Assembly: GCA_029239755.1 (NCBI GenBank)
Contig: JARBUI010000006.1
Location: 75,529-139,528 of the forward strand
Source: Clostridia bacterium
Lineage (GTDB): Bacteria > Bacillota > Clostridia > Lachnospirales > Cellulosilyticaceae
Direction: 5' to 3'
Length of the DNA: 64,000 nucleotides
Of this stretch, positions 54,872-63,669 are shown piece by piece (position 1 is the stretch's first letter; each line of letters starts with the position of its first letter). The position numbers and the translations under genes were made by a program. The notes below the pieces were generated by a model that searched no databases, was not told where the DNA came from, and saw only the letters and a program-made list of their open reading frames with translations.

Positions 54872-55090
54872 ATGTGCATTGCAATTCCTGGTAAAGTGTT
54901 AGAAATTTATAAATATGAAGCTTTAGTAGATTTCGGTAAAATACAAAAACGCGTTAATACCTCTCTTATAGAAGATATTCAGATAAATGATTATATTTTA
55001 GTACATGCTGGCTATGGTGTTGAAAAGATGAATGAGCAAGAAGCATTAGATACTCTCTCTGTATTTAAAATGCTCTGCGATGACTTTTAA
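54872..55090 (+). CDS. hypC: Hydrogenase assembly chaperone HypC
   Basis: The 72-residue protein starts MCIAIPGKVLEIY, with the essential Cys2 that carries the Fe(CN)2CO precursor. VDFGKIQKRVNTSLIED and DYILVHAGYGVEKMNE follow the family pattern. It binds HypD during cofactor assembly and delivers the iron to the large subunit. It lies four bases after hypF and nine before hypD. Confidence 0.95.
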   Translation: MCIAIPGKVLEIYKYEALVDFGKIQKRVNTSLIEDIQINDYILVHAGYGVEKMNEQEALDTLSVFKMLCDDF

Positions 55091-55099
55091 GCAGGTGAA

Positions 55100-56194
55100 A
55101 TGATGGAATCCCTAAATAGATTTAAAGATATCGAGCTTACAAAAAGAATACTTGCTAAAACCCATAAATTAAAGAACCGTCCCCAAGGGTCTCTTAATAT
55201 TATGGAGGTTTGTGGAACACATACGATGAGCATTTATAAAAGTGGAATCGATAAACTTTTGCCTTCTTATATTAACCTTTTATCAGGGCCTGGCTGTCCA
55301 GTCTGTGTAACAGATATAAGTTATATTGATGCAGCTCTTAAGCTATCTGAAAATAAAGAAGTCATCATTGCTACATTTGGGGATATGATTAGAGTTCCAG
55401 GCAGTAGTGGTTCATTAAGTTCTGCCCGTGCAAATGGTGCTCATATTAAAATAGTCTATTCTCCTCTTGATTGTATTGAACTGGCGAGGAGCCATCCAGA
55501 AAAAGAAATAGTTTTCCTTGGAATAGGGTTTGAAACGACTGCCCCAAGTATTGGACTTACTATTGAATCAGCCTTTCACCACTCCATTACCAACCTAAGT
55601 ATACTTCTTAACCTTAAAACCATGCCTTATGCCATGGAAAATCTTATATTTGATAAGAGTATTTCTATAGATGCTTTTATATGTCCAGGTCATGTAGCAG
55701 CTATTATAGGTACGAGACCCTTTGATGCTTTGGCAAAGAAATATCATATACCTATGGTTATAACAGGTTTTGAATGTTTGGACATAGTTGGGGCTATCTA
55801 TATGCTTATAGAAATGATAAATAATCACGCTTATAGGTGTGAAAATTTATATAAAAGAATTGTTAAATCAGAAGGAAATAAAACTGCTTTAGCTCTTTTA
55901 GATAAAGTATTTGAAGTAACTGACAGCTCTTGGAGAGGGCTTGGAATCATACCTAAAACAGGTTTATCCTTAAAGTCTGACTTTAAAGACTTCAATGCAC
56001 TCTTAAAGTTTGGCTTAACTTTACCTGATGTTAAAGTACCTCCCCAGTGTCTATGCAGTGATATCTTAAGAGGTGTCAAAAAGCCTCCTGACTGCTTACT
56101 TTATAAAACTAGATGTACGCCTTCGAGTCCTATAGGAGCATGTATGGTATCTAGTGAAGGAACGTGCATGAACTTTTATAAATATAATAATTGA
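55100..56194 (+). CDS. hypD: Hydrogenase formation protein HypD
   Basis: The 364-residue protein shows HypD features: IMEVCGTHTMSIYKSGI, LLSGPGCPVCVTD, TFGDMIRVPGSSGSL, GIGFETTAP, ICPGHVAAIIG and the late Cys-rich segment with CLCSDILRGVKKPPDC and a final GACMVSSEGTC that bears a 4Fe4S cluster. It assembles Fe(CN)2CO with HypC and HypE. Two tandem ATG codons are possible starts (55100 and 55103). The gene contains the inverse of GGGACGGTTC, the arm word of the operon terminator (see findings). Confidence 0.95.
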   Translation: MMESLNRFKDIELTKRILAKTHKLKNRPQGSLNIMEVCGTHTMSIYKSGIDKLLPSYINLLSGPGCPVCVTDISYIDAALKLSENKEVIIATFGDMIRVPGSSGSLSSARANGAHIKIVYSPLDCIELARSHPEKEIVFLGIGFETTAPSIGLTIESAFHHSITNLSILLNLKTMPYAMENLIFDKSISIDAFICPGHVAAIIGTRPFDALAKKYHIPMVITGFECLDIVGAIYMLIEMINNHAYRCENLYKRIVKSEGNKTALALLDKVFEVTDSSWRGLGIIPKTGLSLKSDFKDFNALLKFGLTLPDVKVPPQCLCSDILRGVKKPPDCLLYKTRCTPSSPIGACMVSSEGTCMNFYKYNN

Positions 56195-56203
56195 GGTGAT
56201 TGA

Positions 56204-57202
56204 ATGGAACTAGTAACTTTGGCGCATGGCAGCGGTGGCACTGAATCTGCTAAGCTTATTAAGGACTTATTTTTTTCATACTTTAATAATGATATCTTAT
56301 GTACACAAAGTGATGCCAGCCTTATTAATCCTATCCCTGGTGTATTAGCTGTTACAACAGACAGTTTTGTTGTAACACCTTTGTTTTTTCCAGGGGGAGA
56401 TATTGGTAAACTTGCTGTATGCGGTACAATCAATGATCTAAGTGTAAGTGGTGCTACTCCCCTCTATTTAACAGCTGGCTTTATTATTGAAGAAGGCTTT
56501 AATATGTGCCCTCTAGAAAAAATAGTTTATTCTATGGCTAAAGTATCAAAGCTTGCCAATGTTAAAATTATTGCTGGCGATACTAAAGTTGTAGAAAAAG
56601 GTAAATGCGACGGTATGTACATTAATACTACCGGTTTCGGTGTAGTAGAAAAATATGCACCAAACCACAAACTTACAGCAGGTGATCAAATTATTGTAAG
56701 TGGTTCTTTAGGCGACCACGGCGCTTGTATTATGAGCAAAAGAGATATGTTAACATTTGAAAGCCGCCTTACAAGTGATTGTGCGCCTTTACATGAAGTT
56801 ACAGAGGTTATCTTAAACGCAAGTTCTAATGTTCGCGTCATGCGTGACCCTACCCGCGGAGGTCTTGCTACGACTTTAAATGAGCTTATAGAAAATACTG
56901 ATAAAAGCATGCTCATCTATGAAGATAGATTACCCATTAAAGAGGAGGTCAGAAGCTTTTGTGACCTCCTGGGTCTCGACCCTCTCTATGTGGCAAATGA
57001 GGGCAAACTCGTTTGTATTGTATCTCAAGAAGACAGCCTTAAAGTCCTAAAAGCAATACAAAATCATCCTCTAAGTAAAGATGCTGCTATTATAGGTGAA
57101 GTTACAGATAATAGGTCTAACAAGGTCTACCTCAAAACCTATCTTGGAGCTACCAAACGACTGCCTATGGCAACCGGAGAGCTCTTACCCCGCATCTGCT
57201 AA
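56204..57202 (+). CDS. hypE: Hydrogenase expression/formation protein HypE
   Basis: The 332-residue protein has the N-terminal HGSGGTESAKLI, the ATP-binding AIRS-fold segments TTDSFVVTPLFFPGGDIG and GTINDLSVSGATP, IIAGDTKVVEKG, RDPTRGGLATTLNEL, and ends in the essential -PRIC whose Cys takes the carbamoyl group and dehydrates it to a thiocyanate. It is the last gene of the operon and is followed by a strong terminator. Confidence 0.96.
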   Translation: MELVTLAHGSGGTESAKLIKDLFFSYFNNDILCTQSDASLINPIPGVLAVTTDSFVVTPLFFPGGDIGKLAVCGTINDLSVSGATPLYLTAGFIIEEGFNMCPLEKIVYSMAKVSKLANVKIIAGDTKVVEKGKCDGMYINTTGFGVVEKYAPNHKLTAGDQIIVSGSLGDHGACIMSKRDMLTFESRLTSDCAPLHEVTEVILNASSNVRVMRDPTRGGLATTLNELIENTDKSMLIYEDRLPIKEEVRSFCDLLGLDPLYVANEGKLVCIVSQEDSLKVLKAIQNHPLSKDAAIIGEVTDNRSNKVYLKTYLGATKRLPMATGELLPRIC

Positions 57203-57205
57203 TAG

Positions 57206-57249
57206 AGGGACGGTTCTTTAAAATGAGCCTTTTAAAGAACCGTCCCTTT
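57206..57249 (+). terminator. Terminator of the hydrogenase operon
   Basis: A perfect 18-bp stem pairs 57206-57223 with 57230-57247 (arm AGGGACGGTTCTTTAAAA) around TGAGCC, followed by TTACCTTTTCTTT. It lies three bases after the hypE stop and may also end the convergent gene that stops at 57288. Confidence 0.88.
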
Positions 57250-57287
57250 ACCTTTTCTTTACCGTTCTCTTACTAGATGATTTAGTC

Positions 57288-57968
57288 TTATTTGTCATGT
57301 GTTAAAGTCCCATCTCCGCTTACTGGTATAGCCTCCCCCAAATAAGTTGGTTTAGGTTTTAAAGTGTTAACCAGTACAAAATCCTTAACTGTAGCCAGCA
57401 TCTCTCTTGCTTTAAATAATTCCATTTTTCTATAAGTGATATTTTTTGCGGCAACCCCTTGAGCTTCTATACCCATTTTCTCTGCTAAGTATAAAGCTCT
57501 AGGCAAGTGATAGCCTTGTGTCACAATAATAATTTTATTTGCTTCAAATATGTCTCTTGCTCTATAGATGCTTTCATAGGTACTAAATCCTGCATGATCT
57601 AAAAAAATGAGTTTTTTATCTACTCCCTTTTCTTGTATATAATCTCTCATACTATTTACTTCATCATATGATTTAGTGCCATGATCTCCGCTTAATAAAA
57701 ACTTTGATGCCTTATCTGCTTCAAAAATTTCATATGCCATTGATAACCTATCTTTTAACATAGCACTTGGCATGCCATTAGGCTTTACATAAGCTCCTAA
57801 AACGAGTATACAGTCAGCTTCCTTTAATTTATTAATAGTAACTATTTTTTGTTTTGTGGTTTGTATGACTAAATAATTAATTACTGCAGCACTTATTCCT
57901 ACCAGAAGTCCTATAAGAATAATTAGTGCAAGCACTTTAGTGAGTATCTTTTTTATCCCCTTGTTCAT
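57288..57968 (-). CDS. DUF218 (YdcF/SanA/ElyC-like) membrane protein
   Basis: The 226-residue protein has one N-terminal membrane helix (VLALIILIGLLVGISAAVI), then a DUF218 domain: ADCILVLGAYVKPNGMPS, FLLSGDHGTKSYDEV, DHAGFSTYESIYRARDIF, IIVTQGYHLPRALYLAEKMG. Family members (SanA, ElyC) are linked to cell-envelope integrity; the reaction is not established. The ATG has AAAGGG upstream. It is monocistronic, convergent with the hydrogenase operon. Confidence 0.85.
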   Translation of the reverse strand: MNKGIKKILTKVLALIILIGLLVGISAAVINYLVIQTTKQKIVTINKLKEADCILVLGAYVKPNGMPSAMLKDRLSMAYEIFEADKASKFLLSGDHGTKSYDEVNSMRDYIQEKGVDKKLIFLDHAGFSTYESIYRARDIFEANKIIIVTQGYHLPRALYLAEKMGIEAQGVAAKNITYRKMELFKAREMLATVKDFVLVNTLKPKPTYLGEAIPVSGDGTLTHDK

Positions 57969-58050
57969 CCCTTTAACCCCTTTCTTATACTCATTATTGT
58001 ATTATATTTTCTGACTTTTTTCAAAAACTAAAAATGAGAAAATAAAAAAA

Positions 58051-58084
58051 TGTGTTCTCCCTGACAAATTTCAGGAAAAACACA
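58051..58084 (-). terminator. Terminator after the SLH-protein gene
   Basis: An imperfect 14-bp stem pairs 58051-58064 with 58071-58084 (two mismatches) around CAAATT. On the minus strand it is followed by a run of seven T. It lies 10 bases after the stop at 58094. Confidence 0.75.
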
Positions 58085-58093
58085 GTCTCTATA

Positions 58094-58759
58094 CTATTCA
58101 TTTATTGTAGGTGCAGGGTGTGCGTTAATATACTCATGCATATTATAGATTTGCTCGGCTGCTTCTGCCCTGGTTATTTTATCTTTTGGATTAAATTTCT
58201 CTTTTGCATCCAGCTTAACCACTTGATAAATAAGAGCTCTTTGGATAGCTCCGCTATACTCAGCTGTCATTTGACTCTCATCTGCAATCTTTGCTGGCAT
58301 TATTTTTAACATCGGAAGATTTTTAAATTTTTCTACTGAAGTAATAAGATAGTAGGTAAATTCTTCACGGGTCCATTCCTGATTTGGGTCAAGGTCAGCT
58401 TTAAAACCAAGTCCATGAACTGAGGCAATGATAAATGGCTCTGCATACCAAGCATCATTATCAGCTTTTGTAAAATAGTCTGTAGCTTTAGGTTCTTTTA
58501 TAAATCTGATTGTATCAAGGTTTAATTCTAATAAACGTACGATTAGTGTAATCCCTTCTGCTACTGTCATTGTTCTATGGGGGGCAAATACTCCTTCTGC
58601 AATACCGCCCACATAGCCTTTTTCCTGAAGCAAAACAATCTTTTCCTTTGCGCTTACATTGTCTAAATCTTTAAATGGAACTATAGCGGCGAAGCTGTTT
58701 ACAGCTAATGATAATACCAGCCCCATAGCCGTACCAAGAGAAATAATTTTAGATTTCAT
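58094..58759 (-). CDS. Exported S-layer homology (SLH) domain protein
   Basis: From the ATG at 58759 (GAGGTG six bases upstream) the protein has about 221 residues. A Sec signal peptide (KIISLGTAMGLVLSLAVNSFA) leads into three SLH-type modules: VPFKDLDN to EGITLIVRLLELN, then TDYFTKADNDAWYAEPFI to TREEFTYYLI, then AYSGAIQRALIYQ-like residues to ITRAEAAEQIYNMHEY. SLH modules bind pyruvylated wall polymers. The protein contains nothing else, so it is probably a wall-bound coat or adaptor component. Confidence 0.85.
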   Translation of the reverse strand: MKSKIISLGTAMGLVLSLAVNSFAAIVPFKDLDNVSAKEKIVLLQEKGYVGGIAEGVFAPHRTMTVAEGITLIVRLLELNLDTIRFIKEPKATDYFTKADNDAWYAEPFIIASVHGLGFKADLDPNQEWTREEFTYYLITSVEKFKNLPMLKIMPAKIADESQMTAEYSGAIQRALIYQVVKLDAKEKFNPKDKITRAEAAEQIYNMHEYINAHPAPTINE

Positions 58760-58941
58760 TTTACTCACCTCAACTGTTTATTATGAATGCTTTATTTGTT
58801 CTTATCATATGCTTAGACTATCTTAACCTAAAAAAGTTCCCTAAAAAAATAGGAACATCCTGAAATTATTCTTCTCATAATACCTTTTTCTTTATGTCAT
58901 GAAAAGAATTCATATATTTTTTGCTTATTGCACCATATCCA

Positions 58942-59325
58942 TTATGTCTGATAAAGGAGTTCTGCTGCTGAATAAACCTTTACATTTTTGAAGCATAAAA
59001 TGGTTCCTTTATATTTCTCAAATGTACCTCTTGTTACAATAGCAACAATATAATAATGTTTACTTAGTCGCCGCTTTTTTTCAATGAAGATTAAATTTCC
59101 TTCTGAAAGATATATTAGCTCCTTAACTATATCCAGAGTGTCTACATGACAATGTGTACACCTGTTATACTCTACGTAACACTCCTCGCTCAGTTCATCT
59201 ACGTAGACTAAAATGGTTAAATGCTCATGAAAATTTAGCTTTATACAATCATCTTGTAATAGAAAAACTTTGTCTTTAAAAAATTCAATGTGTTTAAGCC
59301 CCACGTATATATCTTGTGTTTTCAT
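58942..59325 (-). CDS. Hypothetical protein, 127 residues
   Basis: I do not recognise this protein. It is 127 residues, soluble, rich in beta-prone segments (CIKLNFHEHLTILVYVDEL, YYIVAIVTRGTFEKYKG) with a C-H-x-H type cluster (RCTHCHVDTLD) that could bind a metal. The ATG has AAGGAGT upstream, which supports translation. It is the last of several minus-strand genes separated by small gaps and follows an intercistronic hairpin at 59357-59400. No transmembrane helix or signal peptide. Confidence 0.55.
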   Translation of the reverse strand: MKTQDIYVGLKHIEFFKDKVFLLQDDCIKLNFHEHLTILVYVDELSEECYVEYNRCTHCHVDTLDIVKELIYLSEGNLIFIEKKRRLSKHYYIVAIVTRGTFEKYKGTILCFKNVKVYSAAELLYQT

Positions 59326-59356
59326 TGTGTTTACTCCTTACTATCTACTTGCTTGC

Positions 59357-59400
59357 AATTACAACTTTTTATTAAATAGCTCCAATAAAAAGTTGTAATT
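59357..59400. repeat. Perfect AT-rich inverted repeat between two hypothetical genes
   Basis: A 17-bp perfect stem pairs 59357-59373 with 59384-59400 (AATTACAACTTTTTATT and complement) around a 10-base loop. The distal arm reaches the last base of the stop codon of the 59400-59786 gene. No T run follows in either direction, so an intercistronic RNA structure is as likely as a terminator. Confidence 0.65.
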
Positions 59401-59786
59401 CATTCATGCTTTACCTTTCTTGCTCTAGTCAATCTGTCAAAAGCGTCTTGAGGAAAATCATATCTCCATCTATTCTTGAATTCTTCCTCCCCTATTTTCT
59501 CCAGCTTTAGAATTTCTCTATAAAACTTATTAATTAATTTATGGGTCTTAATCTGGGTTGAAATAATGCATAGCCCCGTCTCAAGCTCATCTCTAGAGAA
59601 AGTGTCCTTAAACTCATAGATTTCAAACAGACTCATTTTATCATCATCAGCACTTAGCTTAAACCTATATTCACCTGGTTCTGTCTGAAACTTAAAAACA
59701 ACATCTTGGCTTCTCTCAAGAAAAATGCTTAGTGAAATAATCATTTCTCTTATCAAATCTGATAAGTATGATGCGGGTATGTGCAA
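59400..59786 (-). CDS. Hypothetical protein, about 128 residues (start uncertain)
   Basis: I do not recognise this protein. The only usable in-frame start I see is a TTG at 59786 with a weak purine-rich leader. The open frame continues upstream for ten sensible residues (DIFVFEKEKE) to a stop that overlaps the end of the preceding gene, so translation may be coupled to it. The protein is soluble and mixed alpha/beta, with ERSQDVVFKFQTEPGEYRFK and a C-terminal helix-rich part (HKLINKFYREILKLEKIG, NRWRYDFPQDAFDRL). It lies 13 bp after the 59800 gene, and both probably act together. Confidence 0.5.
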   Translation of the reverse strand: MHIPASYLSDLIREMIISLSIFLERSQDVVFKFQTEPGEYRFKLSADDDKMSLFEIYEFKDTFSRDELETGLCIISTQIKTHKLINKFYREILKLEKIGEEEFKNRWRYDFPQDAFDRLTRARKVKHE

Positions 59787-59799
59787 TTCTTTTTCTTTC

Positions 59800-60549
59800 T
59801 CAAAAACAAAGATGTCTAGCCATCAAAATATACCTTCTTATAGCCTCATTAACTTTATCTTGCCCCTTTGTATTTTCAATATCAATATCCTTACCTTTAA
59901 CTTTAGAATGCCAAAGCTTATAGACATGCTTTATTAACGTTTCCTCCGTTACTTCTTTGTTTGCTTCCCATAATATAGTGAGCATTTGTTCCCTTATATA
60001 ATTAATCTGCTTATTCTGACGTTTATTTTCTGAAGCTAAATCTCTTGCATCCGTAAAAGTTCCTCTAAACTTATTTGTCAAATCATCATCCTTACTTAAA
60101 AGCAGCATTAATGTGCTATCCCAGCATACTATTTCAACGTCTGCCTGTGGGTGTTGTATTTGAGGCTCGTCAATCCAAAACTCAGAATTACCATCGGCAT
60201 AGGGTATAGCTTCTAAATCATTTAGATCTATTTTTGTTGATTTCTTGAATCCTGATAAGACTCCCCAAATAAATTGAATAGCGTTTCCATAGACAATCTT
60301 ACTAAGTTCTTCACCACTTATCCAAACGACCTCACTATCTAATGCAGCAGTAGGGTAATCATTCTTATAAATATACTTAGACCTTCTATACCTAAAATCA
60401 TGTTGACTGCTTCTCACTCTTCCTACGGAATACACTAAATCAGTAATGAGCCAGTTATACTCCTCCTGCCTATCCTCTAAAGCCTCAAAGACTAGTCTTA
60501 AATCAGTATAAAATGGCATTTGTCTTGAATTTGTTAAAATAGTATTCAT
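59800..60549 (-). CDS. Hypothetical protein, 249 residues
   Basis: This soluble 249-residue protein is acidic and Trp-rich (YNWLITDLVYSVG, EVVWISGEELSK, SEFWIDEPQIQ, VEIVCWDSTLMLLLSKDDDL). It ends in a helical part with FTDARDLASENKRQNKQI. The overall look is that of uncharacterised immunity-type or phage-defence-associated proteins, but I cannot name a family. The ATG has GAAGAAGG upstream. It is followed 13 bp later by the 59400-59786 gene. Confidence 0.5.
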   Translation of the reverse strand: MNTILTNSRQMPFYTDLRLVFEALEDRQEEYNWLITDLVYSVGRVRSSQHDFRYRRSKYIYKNDYPTAALDSEVVWISGEELSKIVYGNAIQFIWGVLSGFKKSTKIDLNDLEAIPYADGNSEFWIDEPQIQHPQADVEIVCWDSTLMLLLSKDDDLTNKFRGTFTDARDLASENKRQNKQINYIREQMLTILWEANKEVTEETLIKHVYKLWHSKVKGKDIDIENTKGQDKVNEAIRRYILMARHLCF

Positions 60550-60726
60550 TTAAATTTACCTTCTTCTATAATGTGTGCAAGGTCTCCGATTGATTCACCT
60601 AGCGTTTATTGTCTCCGATACTCATAGATATAGATAGCTCCTATCTTAGTCTGTGAGATATTGGAAGCAAACATGAGTATTTCTACTATATGTAGTTTGA
60701 GCCGCGGAACACGGCGAAAATATAAT

Positions 60727-61065
60727 TTAATCATACATTCCAACTGTAACTGCAAAGTATGATATAAGCAAAAACAAAGTAAGCCAAATGCTATTTAGTA
60801 TGAGTCCTATTATAGGCAGTTTAGAAACATTTCTCCTACGAATTTGAATAATGGCGATAATGATGCCTCCAATTGACACCAAAGGAATTGTAAAACATAT
60901 TAAAAGGAGTACAATTAAAACTTTCATAACTCGTTCATTTAAATGATTGATAATAGCCAGCCCAAATAAAATTGCATAGGTTATAACATGAGATGCAAAT
61001 CCCACCAGTATAATGAGCAAAGACGATGAATCTTTCTTTAATAATTTTTCAAATAAACTTTTCAC
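60727..61065 (-). CDS. Small three-helix membrane protein
   Basis: The 112-residue protein starts at a GTG (61065) with GGAGGTGATGAAGT upstream. It has three hydrophobic segments: LLIILVGFASHVITYAILFG, VLIVLLLICFTIPLVSIGGI and LILNSIWLTLFLLISYFAV. A basic loop (IQIRRRNVSKLP) lies between the second and third. No family is recognised. It lies 38 bp after the HEAT-repeat gene and is probably co-transcribed with it. Confidence 0.55.
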   Translation of the reverse strand: MKSLFEKLLKKDSSSLLIILVGFASHVITYAILFGLAIINHLNERVMKVLIVLLLICFTIPLVSIGGIIIAIIQIRRRNVSKLPIIGLILNSIWLTLFLLISYFAVTVGMYD

Positions 61066-61103
61066 ACTTCATCACCTCCATGCTCTATCATCCACAAATC
61101 TTA

Positions 61104-62711
61104 TTAATGAAAGTTTTTAATAGTAAATTCAATAAATTCTTTATCACTATCTTTAATAGCTTCTCCAAATCTATTCATTGATTTTCTAATTTCTTCAACC
61201 TGGTCTTTAGAAGGATTTGTAAAAGATCGATTAATCCTCAGTTTCCAACTTTCTAGTTCATGGCGCCCGCGTGCAGAAATATCCTGATCTTTATCAGCAC
61301 AAAATTCTAGAATATATCTTATAGCGACCCATTTACTTAATGAACATAATAGCGTACACGTATTAACTTTCACGTGATCATAAATTGCTTCTTTGAAAAT
61401 GTCATATATAGTCTTTTCATCATTGTTATTAATCTGTCCATATAAAACCCGCTTGGCGGCTTTAGAAACGCCAGGCCTCAAATCCTTTAAAAGAAAAATA
61501 AACTGCTCCTTATATCCTTTAAAATCTAACTTTGATAACGCATATAAAGAAGCTCTAACAATTTTTACGCTATCAGCTAAAATAAACTCTGTAATGATCT
61601 TTGCGTCACTAATATTTCCTGTCTCTCCAAGTCCACAAATACAAGCATATATATCTTCATTTTTATAAATAGCATGACGGTATATGGATGAATAATCGTA
61701 TTCTTTATACTTATTAAGCAAGTCTCTTGCTAATCTTCGTACAGTCTGATTTTTATCAAACAAGCTTTTCTCGAGAGTATCTACCGCCTCATACCCCTTA
61801 TATTTATGCAGTGTTTCAAGTGCAATGATTCTAATTTGAGCTGATTTGTCCTGCAACAATTGCTGCGAGATATCATCAATCTCATCAGCTGCTATCGTTT
61901 TTTGGATAGCCTTTAGTACACACAGCCTTATATAAGGATAAGAATCTTTTAGTAAGTAATTGATCAGACTTTTATTATCTAAGACGCCTGCTTGAATCAT
62001 TATTTTATAACATAATAACCTAACCTTTGGATCAGCTGAATGTAATCCCTCTATTAATTTCGAAGAACATTCTTCACTAGAAAGCATTGAAATGATCACA
62101 TTCAAACTATCATCATGCGCGTTTCTTGAGTAACTTTCTAATCTATAAACTAAAGGTAAGTTATTAATAAAAGCCCTAGCATTTTCTGGCTTCAAATAAG
62201 ATAGCAGATATTCTTGTGAAACTTCTCTTATTTCCTTTACCCAATCATTCATTCTTATCAAAAGATAAGGTATCTTAAAATCAGTATTTATCTCTGAAAG
62301 CCTTCTTATCGCTTTCTCTCTAAAGTACCCATCAGGATGAAAGCTGCTTAATCCTAAGATTGTTAACTTCTCTTCTTCTGTCATTAAAGGGTGAAATAGA
62401 TCTTCTGGTTTTTTGTTACTCCACTTATACCCCCAAATATACGAAGATCTTTCTCTAAAAACCTTATCAACTTTTATCAATTGTGATGAACTCAATGTAC
62501 ACATCATGCTACTAAGTCTTTTTGCAGCCTGTAGTCTCGTTCCTTTATGCCTACTTAGCAGTAATTGAAATACCTCTGGAATAGCAGAGAGCCTTTTATT
62601 TTTTATAGATATACCCGACTGCACACCTATGCTGCTGGTTTTTTTAAACATTTTAACTCTATTGGAATCTATTATTTTCTTTATTATTGTCCTAAATATA
62701 AGACCCTCCAC
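61104..62711 (-). CDS. HEAT-repeat protein
   Basis: The protein has up to 535 residues and is built of HEAT-type helical repeats. Clear units include FREKAIRRLSEINTDFKIPY, DPKVRLLCYKIMIQAG, SYPYIRLCVLKAIQKT, SAQIRIIALETLHKYKG, NQTVRRLARDLLNKYKE and RPGVSKAAKRVLYGQ. Such folds serve as protein-binding scaffolds; no catalytic motif is seen. The start is uncertain: a GTG at 62711 sits right behind AGAAG, while the ATG at 62651 lacks a good ribosome site. No signal peptide. The neighbours are unrecognised small genes, so its partner is unknown. Confidence 0.7.
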   Translation of the reverse strand: MEGLIFRTIIKKIIDSNRVKMFKKTSSIGVQSGISIKNKRLSAIPEVFQLLLSRHKGTRLQAAKRLSSMMCTLSSSQLIKVDKVFRERSSYIWGYKWSNKKPEDLFHPLMTEEEKLTILGLSSFHPDGYFREKAIRRLSEINTDFKIPYLLIRMNDWVKEIREVSQEYLLSYLKPENARAFINNLPLVYRLESYSRNAHDDSLNVIISMLSSEECSSKLIEGLHSADPKVRLLCYKIMIQAGVLDNKSLINYLLKDSYPYIRLCVLKAIQKTIAADEIDDISQQLLQDKSAQIRIIALETLHKYKGYEAVDTLEKSLFDKNQTVRRLARDLLNKYKEYDYSSIYRHAIYKNEDIYACICGLGETGNISDAKIITEFILADSVKIVRASLYALSKLDFKGYKEQFIFLLKDLRPGVSKAAKRVLYGQINNNDEKTIYDIFKEAIYDHVKVNTCTLLCSLSKWVAIRYILEFCADKDQDISARGRHELESWKLRINRSFTNPSKDQVEEIRKSMNRFGEAIKDSDKEFIEFTIKNFH

Positions 62712-62897
62712 CTTCTTTCAATTAAATGTACATTAATGTACCTAATACTCTTAGAAATCAATTATCATCAGTAGTACTCGTATATAAGTTGTAATAGAAG
62801 CAAAAATAGCTGTAATATTAAGTATTATTCGATTTAGTATGGATTTTGAAATAGTTATAATTATCCTATCTTTTGGCATAGTTTTAATAGATCCTAG

Positions 62898-63446
62898 TTA
62901 TTTTGAATTAATTATTTCTATAAAAAGCTTGTGCTTTATATAAAGCCACAATGTAGCTATAAACGTAACTATAGAAAAACTTGATATATATAGTGCCGCA
63001 TTTGCATCACTTTTTCTTGCTTTGTTTAAGTCCTGAATGTTAAGATAGTCCTTTTCATTTACAGAAATACCTTGGAGTGCTATCCATACGGGTGTATTGC
63101 TTATTAATCTATCATAATCATCATCCAAAATATTCATACTGATCATACTCCCTATAGACACGTTTGCTTTAAAAGCCTTTCGTTTAAAAGCACTTGCATC
63201 AATGGATGAAATATAGAAGACGGATGGATATTCATTTAGATATAGCACTAATACCTCAGAGCTTTTTACCTGTTTACTATACTGTAATTCTTTAACTGTC
63301 CCCTCAATACGGTGTAACTCCGATTTATCGATAGCCCTATAATCAAAATAACCATCAAGTCCAACATACGCTAAAAAAATGCAGGCAAAAAGGGGCATTA
63401 GCAGGATCAATATAAAGATTATTTTCTTCAATAGTGTAACTATCAT
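62898..63446 (-). CDS. Two-helix membrane protein (DUF3592-like plan)
   Basis: The 182-residue protein has an N-terminal helix (IIFILILLMPLFACIFLAYVG) and an extracellular region of about 110 residues containing HRIEGTVKELQYSKQVKS and VLYLNEYPSVFYISS. A second helix (ALYISSFSIVTFIATLWLYI) lies near the C-terminus. The plan, including the early G-T-V strand, resembles DUF3592 proteins, but I am not certain. The ATG has GGAGGAGTTGCAAAA upstream. It is one of several unrecognised minus-strand genes. Confidence 0.55.
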   Translation of the reverse strand: MIVTLLKKIIFILILLMPLFACIFLAYVGLDGYFDYRAIDKSELHRIEGTVKELQYSKQVKSSEVLVLYLNEYPSVFYISSIDASAFKRKAFKANVSIGSMISMNILDDDYDRLISNTPVWIALQGISVNEKDYLNIQDLNKARKSDANAALYISSFSIVTFIATLWLYIKHKLFIEIINSK

Positions 63447-63669
63447 TTTTGCAACTCCTCCAATGTCATGTTTCCTTTAGCATTAACTAATAAATAGTAA
63501 TACGCCTATCTTAGTCTCAGAAGGTGCCTTTGTCCATCTTTTAGGATAAAGCAAATAAGATCTTTTTCTTATATGCAGTTTTTCAGAATATCTTCTCTAT
63601 CCAAGAAATAGCCGTTCCAAATCCTATAATAAAAAGTGCTACTATACAAAATAAGATTAAATAGATTAT

